Assembly (NCBI GenBank): GCA_016872175.1
Contig: VHBA01000017.1
Location: 1 to 41,156 of the forward strand
Source of the DNA: Sphingomonadales bacterium
GTDB taxonomy: Bacteria; Bacteroidota; Bacteroidia; NS11-12g; UBA955
Reading direction: 5' to 3'
Length of the DNA: 41,156 bases
This document shows, in pieces, positions 9,001-18,077 of the stretch. The notes beneath the pieces are model-generated. The model ran no database searches. It was not told where the DNA came from and saw only the letters and a list, made by a program, of their open reading frames with translations. A program made the position numbers and the translations under genes. The first letter of the stretch is position 1; every line of letters starts with the position of its first letter.

Positions 9001-11220
9001 TTATGAATCCCTTCTGGGTCCACGATCATCGCGATGCTCGCGACGGGGCCCGCGATCTCCGCCACCTTCACGGCGCTCACGCGGTGCAGGCTCCACATAG
9101 CCTTCAGGCTTTGAAAGCAACACCTTGCGGCTGAGACGGAACTTACCGGTCTTCTTGTCAATTTCGATAAGTTTCACATCCAGCTTATCGCCTTCTTTCA
9201 GCACGCCTTCCATGCTACCGAGACGTTCCCAGGTAATTTCGCTGATGTGCAGCAAGCCGTCTTTGCCGGGCATAAATTCCACAAATGCACCGAAATCCAT
9301 GATATTTTTCACAGTTCCATGGTAGGTCTCCCCTACTTCAGGCACGGCTACAATAGCCCTTACCATGCCGCTGGCGATGCGCATGGCCTCGCCATTGCTG
9401 GAGAATATTTCCACAAATCCTTTGCCGTCGCGCTCTTCTATGGCCACTTTGGCTCCGGATTTAGCCTGAATATCCTGTACTACCTTACCACCCGGACCAA
9501 TTACGGCACCGATGTATTCTTTTTCAATCTCTATTACTTCTAGACGGGGTGCATGGGGCTTCATCTCAGCACGTGGGGCGGTAATTGCCTTGCCCATTTC
9601 TCCCAAAATGTGCAGTCTGCCTTCGCGGGCTTGTTGCAGTGCCTGGTAAACCATGTCCCACTTCAGACCATTAATTTTGATATCCATCTGGCAAGCGGTG
9701 ATACCTTCGGTTGTACCTACTACCTTAAAGTCCATATCGCCCAGGTGATCTTCATCGCCCAGGATGTCGCTGAGAATTGCATATTTATCAGAACCTTCCT
9801 TGCTGATCAGGCCCATGGCGATTCCACTCACCGCTTTTTTGATGGGAATGCCGGCATCCATAAGGGCCATAGAACCAGCACATACGGTAGCCATAGAGCT
9901 GGAACCGTTACTTTCCAGAATGTCGCTCACAATGCGCAGTACATAAGGAACATCGTTGGGCACCATCTTCTTGATACCGCGCAATGCCAGGTTACCGTGG
10001 CCAATTTCGCGGCGGCCGGGGCCTCTGTTTGGGCGAACTTCACCAGTAGAAAAACCGGGGAAATTGTAGTGCAGCATGAAACGGCTGTAGCCATAAAGCA
10101 TAGGTGCATCCAACAACTGCTCATCCATTTTGCTGCCCAGTGTTACGCTGGTCAGCGACTGGGTTTCACCGCGGGTAAACACCGAACTGCCGTGCGCTGC
10201 GGGGAGGTAATCCACCACGCAGTTGATAGGACGAATCTGGGTAGAACTTCTGCCATCGAGGCGGCGGCCGGTTTCCAGTATCATGTCGCGCATTACGTGG
10301 TATTCGGCCTCGTGGAAATATTTCTTTACCAAGCTCTTTTTCAGATCAGCATCTTCTGCACCTTCAAAGCGGGTAAGGTACTGATCCAAAATGGCACGGA
10401 AAGCCTCGTGGCGGTCGCTTTTGGCACTGCCGCTCTCGGCCACTTTACGAAGTTCAGCACTGCAATCGGCAATAACCTGCTTGCGCAGTTCTTCGTCGTT
10501 GGTTTCGTGGTTGTACTCGCGGGCTTGCTTGCGACCACCCAGCATTTCCACAAACTTGATCTGCTCGGCGCACTGGTGCTTGATGGCATTATGACCGAAT
10601 TTCAGGGCTTCCAGAAAGTCGGCCTCAGAAACTTCGTCCATTTCACCTTCCACCATGTTGATGTCGTGGGCGGTACCACCAACCAGCATGTCGATGTCTG
10701 ATTTCTCCAGTTCTTCTTTGGTAGGATTGATCACAAACTTACCATCGATGCGGCCTACACGCACTTCGCTGATGGGGCCCTGGAATGGAATGTCGGTCAA
10801 CATCAAAGCGGTACTGGCGGCAAGGCCCACATAAGTATCGGGCAGAATGTTCTCATCGGAACTAATAAGGAACAGGTTCACCTGGGTATCACCGTGGTAA
10901 TCCTCGGGAAACAACGGGCGCAGACAACGGTCCACCAGGCGTGAAATCAGCACCTCATAATCGGTGAGTTTGGCTTCGCGGCGGTGAAAACTGCCGGGGA
11001 TGCGGCCTACTGCGGCAAATTTTTCCTGGTAATCAACACTCAGCGGTAAAAAGTCAATGCCTTCGCGGGCATCGTAGTTGCTTACTACCGTAGCCAGAAT
11101 CATGGTTTTGCCTACTTTCAGTACGCAGCTGCCATGGGCTTGGCGGGCCAGACGACCGGTTTCTATTTCGATGATTTTACCATCGCCGGTGTCAAATTGG
11201 GTTTTTTGTATATTTAGCAT
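9001..11220 (-). CDS. pnp: Polyribonucleotide nucleotidyltransferase (PNPase)
   Basis: PNPase degrades RNA 3' to 5' with phosphate to give nucleoside diphosphates, as a ring-shaped trimer. The 739 residues contain two RNase PH cores (about 10-220 and 320-540), the second with EIGHGNLALRG and GSSSMATVCAGS, separated by the helical domain. A KH domain (about 555-620, VIGPGGKVVQDIQ) and an S1 domain (about 624-697, GTVKNIMDFGAFVEF and DGLLHISEI) follow. The last 40 or so residues are a low-complexity Arg/Gly/Asp tail, which may add RNA contacts. The gene follows rpsO, as in many bacteria, with an intrinsic terminator between them. No separate promoter is obvious, so some expression may come from readthrough. 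Confidence 0.98.
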   Translation of the reverse strand: MLNIQKTQFDTGDGKIIEIETGRLARQAHGSCVLKVGKTMILATVVSNYDAREGIDFLPLSVDYQEKFAAVGRIPGSFHRREAKLTDYEVLISRLVDRCLRPLFPEDYHGDTQVNLFLISSDENILPDTYVGLAASTALMLTDIPFQGPISEVRVGRIDGKFVINPTKEELEKSDIDMLVGGTAHDINMVEGEMDEVSEADFLEALKFGHNAIKHQCAEQIKFVEMLGGRKQAREYNHETNDEELRKQVIADCSAELRKVAESGSAKSDRHEAFRAILDQYLTRFEGAEDADLKKSLVKKYFHEAEYHVMRDMILETGRRLDGRSSTQIRPINCVVDYLPAAHGSSVFTRGETQSLTSVTLGSKMDEQLLDAPMLYGYSRFMLHYNFPGFSTGEVRPNRGPGRREIGHGNLALRGIKKMVPNDVPYVLRIVSDILESNGSSSMATVCAGSMALMDAGIPIKKAVSGIAMGLISKEGSDKYAILSDILGDEDHLGDMDFKVVGTTEGITACQMDIKINGLKWDMVYQALQQAREGRLHILGEMGKAITAPRAEMKPHAPRLEVIEIEKEYIGAVIGPGGKVVQDIQAKSGAKVAIEERDGKGFVEIFSSNGEAMRIASGMVRAIVAVPEVGETYHGTVKNIMDFGAFVEFMPGKDGLLHISEITWERLGSMEGVLKEGDKLDVKLIEIDKKTGKFRLSRKVLLSKPEGYVEPAPRERREGGGDRGPRREHRDDRGPRRDS

Positions 11221-11234
11221 AGTTTTATTTACGT

Positions 11235-11272
11235 AAAAAGCCCCGATACGCCGGAAGGCGTGCGGGGCTTTT
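11235..11272 (-). terminator. Terminator between rpsO and pnp
   Basis: AAAAGCCCCG, a short bulge and ACGCC pair with GGCGT, a bulge and CGGGGCTTTT around a tight 4-nt loop. It lies 35 bp after rpsO and 14 bp before the pnp ATG. It would attenuate pnp or be cleaved, as the rpsO-pnp spacer is in E. coli. Confidence 0.85.
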
Positions 11273-11307
11273 CTTATTAAGGGGTCAAAGGTGACGAGGC
11301 GGGAATA

Positions 11308-11577
11308 TTACTTCCTGATGCCTAGTTCCTTGATGAGTGCGCGATACTTAAAAATGTCTTTCTTGGCCAGATAATTCAGCAGACTGCGACGCTTACCTAC
11401 CAGGGTTATCAGGGCGCGCTCGGCACTTTTGTCCTTGCGCTGACCTTTCAAATGGCCGCTGATGTAGTTGATACGCTCGGTAAACATGGCAACCTGTGCT
11501 TCGGTGCTGCCGGTATTCTTTTCATTACCGCCGAACTTGGCAAAGATTTCTTTTTTCTGTTGGGTTGTCAGATGCAT
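11308..11577 (-). CDS. rpsO: 30S ribosomal protein uS15
   Basis: S15 is a primary 16S rRNA-binding protein that organises the platform of the small subunit. The 89 residues match the family length. Hallmarks are GSTEAQVAMFTERINYISGHL in the N-terminal half and LVGKRRSLLNYLAKKDIFKYRALIKELGIRK to the end. The ATG at 11577 is preceded by no Shine-Dalgarno site. The 117-bp upstream spacer has a weak TATATTAA box and a strong hairpin (11650-11682) closer to gmd. Followed by a terminator and then pnp. Confidence 0.98.
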   Translation of the reverse strand: MHLTTQQKKEIFAKFGGNEKNTGSTEAQVAMFTERINYISGHLKGQRKDKSAERALITLVGKRRSLLNYLAKKDIFKYRALIKELGIRK

Positions 11578-11649
11578 GTGTTCGTAAAATGGGCTGCGAA
11601 AATAATGCTTTTTTCTTAATATAGCGCACTGCAGGTATATTTTTTTGCA

Positions 11650-11682
11650 AGATTTGACAACTTTTGCAAAGTTTTCAAATCT
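11650..11682. other. Long hairpin between gmd and rpsO
   Basis: AGATTTGA-C-AACTT pairs with AAGTT-T-TCAAATCT around a 5-nt loop: 13 of 14 pairs. It is 12 bp past the gmd stop and lacks a T-tract on the minus strand. It could protect the gmd 3' end, terminate weakly, or act on rpsO transcription. Confidence 0.6.
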
Positions 11683-11694
11683 CTATCCCCGCCA

Positions 11695-12831
11695 TTATTC
11701 AAAATAATTGCGTGTATAGAAGCCCCCTTTGCGCAGGTAATCTTCTTTTTTCATGAGCTGCAAATCGCTCTGCATCATGTCTTTTACAAGGTCGTCCAAC
11801 GAATGGCGGGGTGTCCAGCCAAGTTTCTCTTTGGCTTTGGTGGCATCCCCCAGCAGCAAATCCACTTCGGTGGGTCTGAAATAGCGGGGATCCACGCATA
11901 CCAGTTCTTTTCCGGGCCTCAGATAGGCAGTATCAAGGCCGCAAGCCGAAGCTTTTTGTTCGTCTACAAAACCCAAAACGCCTTTTTCTTCCGCGCCATT
12001 GCCATGAAATTCAATACCCAAACCCACTTCGCTGAAAGCTTTGCGCACAAAATCACGGATTTCTGTGGTTTGTCCGGTGGCTATGACAAAATCTTCGGGA
12101 TTATCCTGTTGCAGAATCAGGTACATGGCCTCTACATAATCCTTGGCATGGCCCCAGTCGCGTTTACTGTTTAAATTTCCCAGATATAGTTTTTCCTGCA
12201 ATCCCAGTGCAATTCGTGCCGCAGCCCGGGTGATTTTGCGTGTTACAAAAGTTTCTCCGCGGATGGGACTTTCATGGTTGAACAAAATACCATTGCAGGC
12301 ATACATCTTATAGGCCTCGCGGTAGTTAACCGTAATCCAATAGGCGTACATCTTGGCTACAGCATACGGACTACGCGGATAGAACGGCGTGGTTTCACTC
12401 TGCGGAACAGCCTGTACCAAACCATACAACTCAGAAGTACTGGCCTGGTAAATACGGGTTTTGTTGGTCAATCCCAAAATACGCACAGCTTCCAGAATGC
12501 GCAAGGTTCCCAGTGCGTCACTGTTGGCTGTGTATTCCGGGGTTTCAAAGCTCACCTGCACATGACTCTGTGCTGCCAAATTATAAATTTCATCAGGTTG
12601 TACTTCCTGTATGATGCGGATGAGGTTGGTAGAGTCGGTAAGATCGCCATAGTGCAGGTGCATTTTAGCCCCCGGCATGTGTGGATCCTCATAAATATGA
12701 TCTATACGCTCAGTATTGAACAGCGAGCTTCGACGCTTTATACCATGTACGGTGTAACCTTTTTTCAGCAAAAATTCGGCGAGGTAGGCGCCATCCTGTC
12801 CGGTTATCCCGGTAATGAGTGCAGTTTTCAT
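11695..12831 (-). CDS. gmd: GDP-mannose 4,6-dehydratase
   Basis: It converts GDP-D-mannose to GDP-4-keto-6-deoxy-D-mannose, precursor of GDP-fucose, GDP-rhamnose and related surface sugars, with tightly bound NADP. From ATG at 12831 it is 378 residues, the family norm. The Rossmann motif is [12 protein letters not shown]. The catalytic set is Thr/Ser-x-Glu in [10 protein letters not shown] plus YxxxK in [31 protein letters not shown] is a Gmd signature that includes the tetramer-forming loop. A TAnnTTTG box ends 6 nt before the ATG, excluding a longer N-terminus. The usual partners (fcl, mannose phosphate genes) are not in the window, so the final sugar is unknown. Confidence 0.97.
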   Translation of the reverse strand: MKTALITGITGQDGAYLAEFLLKKGYTVHGIKRRSSLFNTERIDHIYEDPHMPGAKMHLHYGDLTDSTNLIRIIQEVQPDEIYNLAAQSHVQVSFETPEYTANSDALGTLRILEAVRILGLTNKTRIYQASTSELYGLVQAVPQSETTPFYPRSPYAVAKMYAYWITVNYREAYKMYACNGILFNHESPIRGETFVTRKITRAAARIALGLQEKLYLGNLNSKRDWGHAKDYVEAMYLILQQDNPEDFVIATGQTTEIRDFVRKAFSEVGLGIEFHGNGAEEKGVLGFVDEQKASACGLDTAYLRPGKELVCVDPRYFRPTEVDLLLGDATKAKEKLGWTPRHSLDDLVKDMMQSDLQLMKKEDYLRKGGFYTRNYFE

Positions 12832-12837
12832 GCGCAG

Positions 12838-12845
12838 CAAAAATA
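12838..12845 (-). promoter_or_regulatory. -7 box of gmd
   Basis: TATTTTTG on the minus strand, ending 6 nt before the gmd ATG. TTTA about 22 bp further upstream is a weak -33 candidate. Confidence 0.5.
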
Positions 12846-13018
12846 CAACATGAGCAGCGTTGTTGGATAAACGAAAAATCAAGGTATAAATCACCCCAAA
12901 AAAATGAAAGAAAACAAATGACAATAAAATGACTTTTGCAACATGTTGATGTTCATCACATTGTTGCTCATGCTGAGCATTGCGAGATAGGGGAAATATC
13001 AATAGTGTGGCTTTTGCT

Positions 13019-13026
13019 TATATTTG
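13019..13026 (+). promoter_or_regulatory. Possible -7 box of the arylsulfotransferase pseudogene
   Basis: TATATTTG fits TAnnTTTG exactly and lies 22 bp before the ATG at 13049. No TTTG is found at the proper -33 distance. A TGCTCA/TGAGCA dyad with a 3-nt centre (12965-12979) lies upstream in the 217-bp divergent spacer with gmd. Confidence 0.4.
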
Positions 13027-13048
13027 AAAGAGAAGAGCGAGAACGAGG

Positions 13049-14707
13049 ATGAATTACTACTCCAAAAAAACAAGGCTTGCTGTGGGCCTTTTTGATTGCT
13101 TTCGCAATCAAAATTAAATCGCAGCAACGCACGGTTGGTTTAACAAAACACCAGGAAACCAATCATCAAAAAGGGTATTACTTGTTGTCGCCTATGGTAA
13201 ACCAGGCTAAAAACTCATACTTGCTGGATGATTGCGGTCGGGTTGTGAAGACATGGGAGGGTGGCGGCATGCCAGGAACAGCCTGTATACTTGGCCGCGA
13301 TGGCAGTTTAATACGTACAATTTCGGTCTTTAATCCATACATGGCGCTGGGTTGTGGCGGAGTCATCGAAAAATTTGACTGGGCCGGCAACCGTATATTG
13401 CGCTGGGCTCTTACGGACAGCAATGAGTCCCTTCACCATGATATTGCAGAATTGCCCAATGGAAATATTCTGGCTATTGTATGGATTAGAAAAACCGCTG
13501 CTGAGGCCGAAGCACTTGGAAGGACTTTTCCACTGGGCAAAACAGATATTTTTTTGAGCGTATAATAGAAATCCAACCCAAAGACACCAATGATGCAGAT
13601 ATTGTGTGGGAATGGCGTTTGTGGGACCAAACCATACAAAACACAAGTTCTACGAAACCCGGATATGGCTCTCCTGACGAGCATCCCGAGCTGCTGGATA
13701 TAAATTACTACGATGCAGCGGATATTGGCCGCGACTGGCTCCACCTAAATGGCATTGACTATAATCCCGGACTTGACCAAATTGTAATTATTTCAAGAAG
13801 TCTGGGCGAATTTTATGTTATTGACCACAGCACTAACCTGATTGAAGCGAGCGGACATTCCGGCGGACGCTGGGGTAAGGGTGGCGATTTTCTGTACCGA
13901 TGGGGCAATCCTGAGGCATATGGCAGGGGAACTCCTCAGGAACAAAGACTGTATGTTCCTCACCACGCCCATTGGATTAAACAAGGCTTGCCTCATTCCG
14001 GTAAGTTTTTGGTGTTCAATAACGGGCAAGGTAGACCCGGAGGGCCGTACAGCACCGTCGACATGGTGGCACCTCCATTAGACATTAACAACAAATACAC
14101 CATACAACCCGGTAAAGCATATCTACCTGCATCCGGAATTGAAAAATACAAGGCAACAAATCCTACCTCATTCTATTCCGCTGTGGTTTGCGGAAGCTAT
14201 CTGCTTAAAAACGGCAACCTGCTTACTACACATGGATTAAAAGGAACTGCCATAGAAACAGACAGCATCAACAATACGGTGTAGTCATATGTCAACCCCT
14301 TCAGCAGTGCGGGATTATTGGCACAAGGTAATGCCCCGGGAACCAACACTGTTTTTCGCTATGAGTTTTACCCTACTGACTTTTCAGGTTTTACGGGCAA
14401 GGATTTAACTCACGGTGTGGAATTGGAGAAAAATCCTTATTCAAAAAGGCTTTGCGAGAACAATAACATTGGCATAAAGCCATTGGAATCGAAAAATTCT
14501 TTTATCAACCCCAACCCGGCAGGAGATTTTGCGTTTGTGCTTGCCGAAACAGTTGAAAACGGCCGTATTTACAATACTGCTGGGCGCTGCGTGGGAACTT
14601 TTAATGGCAACCGAATAAATTTGTCCAGATTTAAGCCGGGAATATTTACGGTTACTTTTACTGCCGATGGAAAACACCAACAGGAGAAATTGCTGAAGGT
14701 AGAATAA
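13049..14707 (+). pseudogene. Broken arylsulfotransferase (ASST family) with T9SS sorting tail
   Basis: Intact relatives are secreted proteins that move sulfate between phenolic compounds, or uncharacterised ASST-like propellers. Three reading-frame pieces join into one protein. The first frame (ATG 13049, MNYYSKK) leads into a good signal peptide if the A7 run at 13064-13070 were A6. The second piece (QQRTVGL to GKTDIF, including SLHHDIAELPNGNILAI) joins the third (ERIIEIQPKD onward) if the T7 run near 13549-13555 were T8. An in-frame TAG at 14282-14284 then sits where TGG would give VWSYVNP. The end (SFINPNPAGDF to the C-terminus, with RIYNTAGR) is a type A T9SS sorting domain. Family assignment rests on propeller-like motifs and is good but not certain. 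Confidence 0.8.
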
Positions 14708-14774
14708 GCAACAGGTTCTTATATTGTTAAGCTGCTAAGTACAAAATAACGACCAAAGCCCTTAATTTGCGTTG

Positions 14775-15698
14775 ATGTTTGTCCGCGGCATCATAGCTTT
14801 TTTGGTTTGCTCGTTGTTTGCAGGTCATGGTCAGGTACAAGCCACGCAAGCACCCAAAGACACAGCTCAACAACCCCATCCGGTTGAATTTCCGGCCTTA
14901 AAACTCGGTCAACACATCGTTTACCACACCGGATTTGCGCTGGTTTACAACGAAGAACACGAACAGGCCGACTGGGTGGCCTATGAACTCACCGCCGAAG
15001 AAACCCAAAAATCGTTTGAAAGGGGCGATGTTTTTATGAAGGACCCGCTGGTAACCACAGGCACCGCCGCCGATGAAGATTACCTGCACTCGGGATATGA
15101 CCGCGGACACCTGGCGCCCGCCGCCGATCTGGGCTATTCGCTTTCTTCCATGGCAGAATCGTTTTACTACAGCAATATGAGCCCGCAGGTTGCCGCCTTT
15201 AACCGCGGCGTGTGGAAACGGCTGGAAGGACAAGTGCGTGTGTGGGCCCGCAACAATGGTGCTGTTTATGTGGTGACCGGCCCGGTGTTAAAACCCGGCC
15301 TGCCCGCCATAGGGGCTAACAAGGTTTCAGTACCTAAACTATACTACAAGGTCATACTGGATTACCGCATGCCCGAATACAAGGCGCTTGGATTTGTATT
15401 GCCCAATGCAGGCTCTTCGCTGCCGCTGACGCAATTTGCCGTTACCATCGACAGCGTGGAGCGCCTTACAGGAATAGATTTTTTCCCCGCCCTGCCCGAC
15501 AAAGATGAAAACACACTCGAATCCAATATTTGTCTGCCCTGCTGGAAATGGAGCACAAGCACACAATCCGGCGGAAAAAAGCCCACTGCTAAGGCGGGCG
15601 ATGCAGTACAGTGTGGTGCTTCCACAAAAAACGGAGGACGGTGCACACGCATGACCAAAAGCCCGAACGGAAACTGCTGGCAACACGGTGGAGATTGA
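14775..15698 (+). CDS. Secreted DNA/RNA non-specific endonuclease (NUC1 family)
   Basis: NUC1 enzymes cleave single- and double-stranded DNA and RNA with one Mg2+ ion in a beta-beta-alpha-metal site. The 307-residue protein begins with a signal peptide (MFVRGIIAFLVCSLFAGHGQVQA), so it acts in the periplasm or outside. The catalytic motif is DRGHLAPAAD, with the metal-ligand Asn likely in NMSPQVAAFNRGVW. VYVVTGPVL and LPNAGSSLPLTQFAV are further family landmarks. The final 30 residues add a compact Cys/His unit (C-x9-C-x10-C-x2-H) that looks like a small zinc ribbon. ATG at 14775 is preferred over an overlapping TTG one codon earlier; TTAATTTG lies 5 nt upstream. It probably serves nucleic-acid scavenging or biofilm turnover. 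Confidence 0.93.
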   Translation: MFVRGIIAFLVCSLFAGHGQVQATQAPKDTAQQPHPVEFPALKLGQHIVYHTGFALVYNEEHEQADWVAYELTAEETQKSFERGDVFMKDPLVTTGTAADEDYLHSGYDRGHLAPAADLGYSLSSMAESFYYSNMSPQVAAFNRGVWKRLEGQVRVWARNNGAVYVVTGPVLKPGLPAIGANKVSVPKLYYKVILDYRMPEYKALGFVLPNAGSSLPLTQFAVTIDSVERLTGIDFFPALPDKDENTLESNICLPCWKWSTSTQSGGKKPTAKAGDAVQCGASTKNGGRCTRMTKSPNGNCWQHGGD

Positions 15699-15748
15699 TA
15701 CGGGTGAATGATTTATATCGGGTATAATTAAAGCAACAGTTTAATAAT

Positions 15749-17101
15749 TTGTTTCCGGCTGCCTTTATAAAATCCCTGCAATCTACCCATCCGAAAGAAG
15801 AGGTAAATGCATTGTTAGAGGCTCTGCAAACGCCTGCACCGGTAAGCATTCGGGTAAATACCCAAAAAACCGGGCTGAAACCAACATCCGCATCCGCTGT
15901 TCCCTGGTGTGAGCACGGCTATTACCTTCCCGAAAGGCCTTTGTTTGCTGCCGATCCTGCCTTTCATGCCGGGCATTACTACGTGCAGGAGGCGGCCAGT
16001 ATGGTGGAAGGCAGCATTGTAAAGGGCTTGCTTGCTGCCTTGCCCGAAACCGCTATAATCCTGGATTTGTGCGCTGCTCCTGGCGGTAAAAGCACGCACG
16101 TGGCTTCAGTGCTCAGGGAGGGCGATATCCTTGTGGCAAATGAAGTGATCGGCACGCGCACGCCCATACTGTCCGAAAATCTATGCAAATGGGGTGCTGC
16201 CAATCATATCGTTACAAAAGCGGATGCATCGCGTTTTGGAAATAGCGAAGCCCACTTTGATATTGTGGTAGCCGACCTACCCTGCAGTGGCGAGGGGATG
16301 TTTCGCAAAGACCCTGCCGCCATCAATGAATGGAGCGAAAACAACGTAAAACTTTGCGCCGAAAGGCAACAGCGCATTGTAACCGATATATGGCCGGCCA
16401 TAGCCCCGGGCGGTTACTTGATATACAGCACCTGCACCTTCAATACCGCTGAAAACGAAGACAATGTAAACAAACTGGCCGCAGACCTTGGAGCAAACAT
16501 CCTGCAGCCCGATTTTTTGGGCAAGGAGGCCTTTTATTCGCTGCAAGAGGGAATGTACAGGGCGTTGCCACACAAGACAATGGGCGAGGGTTTTTTTGTG
16601 GCTGTGATGCAAAAAACCGGGGCGGGCTCAAAAGCAAAATCGCACGGAAAACAACGGATAAAAGCGACCTCCGCCACGTTTGCCGGATTGCCCCAAAACA
16701 TGCACGCCGTGGAAACCCCGCAAGGCCTTTGGGGCATGTTCACCCCAAACCCGGATGCATGGCATCAACTGTTGGCAGAGCTGCCGGGCATTTATGCCGC
16801 AGGAACACCCATAGGACAGGTGTTTCATGGAAAATGGAAACCGGATACAGCCGTGGCGCTTTTGCAGCATGGTAAATCCGGTGAATGGCCTGAATTAATC
16901 CTCAATAATGCTGAAGTGATGGCCTTTCTGCGACGCGAATCCCTGCCCAACACAAATAGGAAAGAGGGTTTGCACCGGGTGGTGTGGAACGATGTCTCTA
17001 TGGGTTTTGTGAATGCCAACCGCCACCAATGGAACAACCTATGGCCCATGGAATGGCGCCTTAGAATGCGGGTGTCTGAGCCTGTTAGGGTTATTTGTTG
17101 A
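15749..17101 (+). CDS. RsmF-like rRNA (cytosine-C5) methyltransferase
   Basis: This is a SAM-dependent enzyme of the NOL1/NOP2/Sun family, most like RsmF, which makes m5C in 16S rRNA. The 450 residues start with the short RsmF-type N-domain (PAAFIKSL, then SIRVNTQKT). The SAM motif is LDLCAAPGGKSTHVAS. The two cysteines of the m5C mechanism lie in DLPCSGEGMFRKDP and YSTCTFNTAENEDNV. The C-terminal third (about 300-450) corresponds to the PUA-like domain of RsmF. The start is TTG at 15749: an in-frame TAA lies eight codons upstream with no ATG between, and the N-terminus aligns from there. It ends 17 bp from the convergent menA stop. The target cytosine cannot be read from sequence. Confidence 0.9.
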   Translation: MFPAAFIKSLQSTHPKEEVNALLEALQTPAPVSIRVNTQKTGLKPTSASAVPWCEHGYYLPERPLFAADPAFHAGHYYVQEAASMVEGSIVKGLLAALPETAIILDLCAAPGGKSTHVASVLREGDILVANEVIGTRTPILSENLCKWGAANHIVTKADASRFGNSEAHFDIVVADLPCSGEGMFRKDPAAINEWSENNVKLCAERQQRIVTDIWPAIAPGGYLIYSTCTFNTAENEDNVNKLAADLGANILQPDFLGKEAFYSLQEGMYRALPHKTMGEGFFVAVMQKTGAGSKAKSHGKQRIKATSATFAGLPQNMHAVETPQGLWGMFTPNPDAWHQLLAELPGIYAAGTPIGQVFHGKWKPDTAVALLQHGKSGEWPELILNNAEVMAFLRRESLPNTNRKEGLHRVVWNDVSMGFVNANRHQWNNLWPMEWRLRMRVSEPVRVIC

Positions 17102-17118
17102 TATTCACAGGCCTGTGC

Positions 17119-18072
17119 CTACCCCACAAACAGCCACACCGTGAGAGCATACATGGTCACCAGCAGCAATATGGTAAGGCTGAGGTTTTTAAGTTCCGCA
17201 TTCCAAGGCGCACGGGCTTCAGGGGTTGTGGGTGCTATTTGATTATTCAGTTCAGAAACCCGGTTAGTATGGCGCGTAAGCAACAAGATAACTGGGGCAT
17301 ACACCAGCAACAACAGCATGGGTTCAGTAAGGTTTGGACGGATTTGCAAACTACCTCCTTCGCTCAAAAAACTGGCAAATACGAAAATAAAACCCAGCAA
17401 AACCAAGGCTTTATGGTACATCAAAGACAGGCGCTTACCCATCCGCAAGGCCAGGGTAAGTTTACCCGACAGGTTATCTGTTTCGGTGTCGCGCATGTTG
17501 TTTACATTTAATACAGCCGCACTCAGCAAACCCATACCCATAGCCGCCAGCCAAATCTGGGGCATCAGGATGCCTGCCATGAGGTAAAATGTGCCGCATA
17601 CAGCTACAGGACCAAAAAAAATAAACACCACCACATCTCCCAGCCCGGAGTAACCAAAGGCACGTTTGCCCAGGGTATAACCCAACGCGGCCAGGATGCC
17701 TAAGATACCGAGGGCAAGGAAAATTCCGAAGGATTGCAGGTTGGGCAAGTATATATAAAGCAGTAATAATCCAAGTACCAGCGCCACCAATCCATTGACC
17801 ATTAGCGCGGTTTTCATTTGCTGCGGGGCAATACTGCCCGAGGTCAGGGCTCGATCGGTACGGTTAGCGGCCTTATCGGTGCCCTTCATAAAATCACCGT
17901 AATCGTTGGCCAGGTTGCTGAGTATTTGCAAACTCACGGCCGTGAGCGATGCCAACAGAAACACAATGCTGCTAAACTTGCCGTGCATGCCAGCCAGGGC
18001 AGCACCAAGGGCAATACCGCTCACTGCCAGGGGAAGGGTTTTCAGCCGAAATGCTTGTATCCAGGATTTCAT
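17119..18072 (-). CDS. menA: 1,4-dihydroxy-2-naphthoate polyprenyltransferase
   Basis: MenA joins a polyprenyl chain to 1,4-dihydroxy-2-naphthoate in the inner membrane, giving demethylmenaquinone for respiration. The 317-residue UbiA-fold protein has about eight to nine membrane helices. The first Asp-rich prenyl-diphosphate motif is NLANDYGDFMKGTD (residues 53-66) and the second is NNMRDTETDNLSGKLTLA. DRALTSGSI and FIFFGPVAVCGTFYL are further MenA landmarks. The gene starts 5 bp after the stop of the SDR gene, so they are co-transcribed. Menaquinone as the main quinone fits Bacteroidota. No other men gene is present here. Confidence 0.95.
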   Translation of the reverse strand: MKSWIQAFRLKTLPLAVSGIALGAALAGMHGKFSSIVFLLASLTAVSLQILSNLANDYGDFMKGTDKAANRTDRALTSGSIAPQQMKTALMVNGLVALVLGLLLLYIYLPNLQSFGIFLALGILGILAALGYTLGKRAFGYSGLGDVVVFIFFGPVAVCGTFYLMAGILMPQIWLAAMGMGLLSAAVLNVNNMRDTETDNLSGKLTLALRMGKRLSLMYHKALVLLGFIFVFASFLSEGGSLQIRPNLTEPMLLLLVYAPVILLLTRHTNRVSELNNQIAPTTPEARAPWNAELKNLSLTILLLVTMYALTVWLFVG

Positions 18073-18077
18073 GCGGT

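Noticed and set aside
9553-10701. 382-codon plus-strand open frame opposite pnp
   Set aside because: It is a shadow of a highly conserved gene; His/Phe-rich composition typical of antisense frames.
12965-12979. TGCTCA/TGAGCA dyad between gmd and the arylsulfotransferase
   Set aside because: Only six base pairs per arm and not placed well against either promoter; too weak to call an operator alone.
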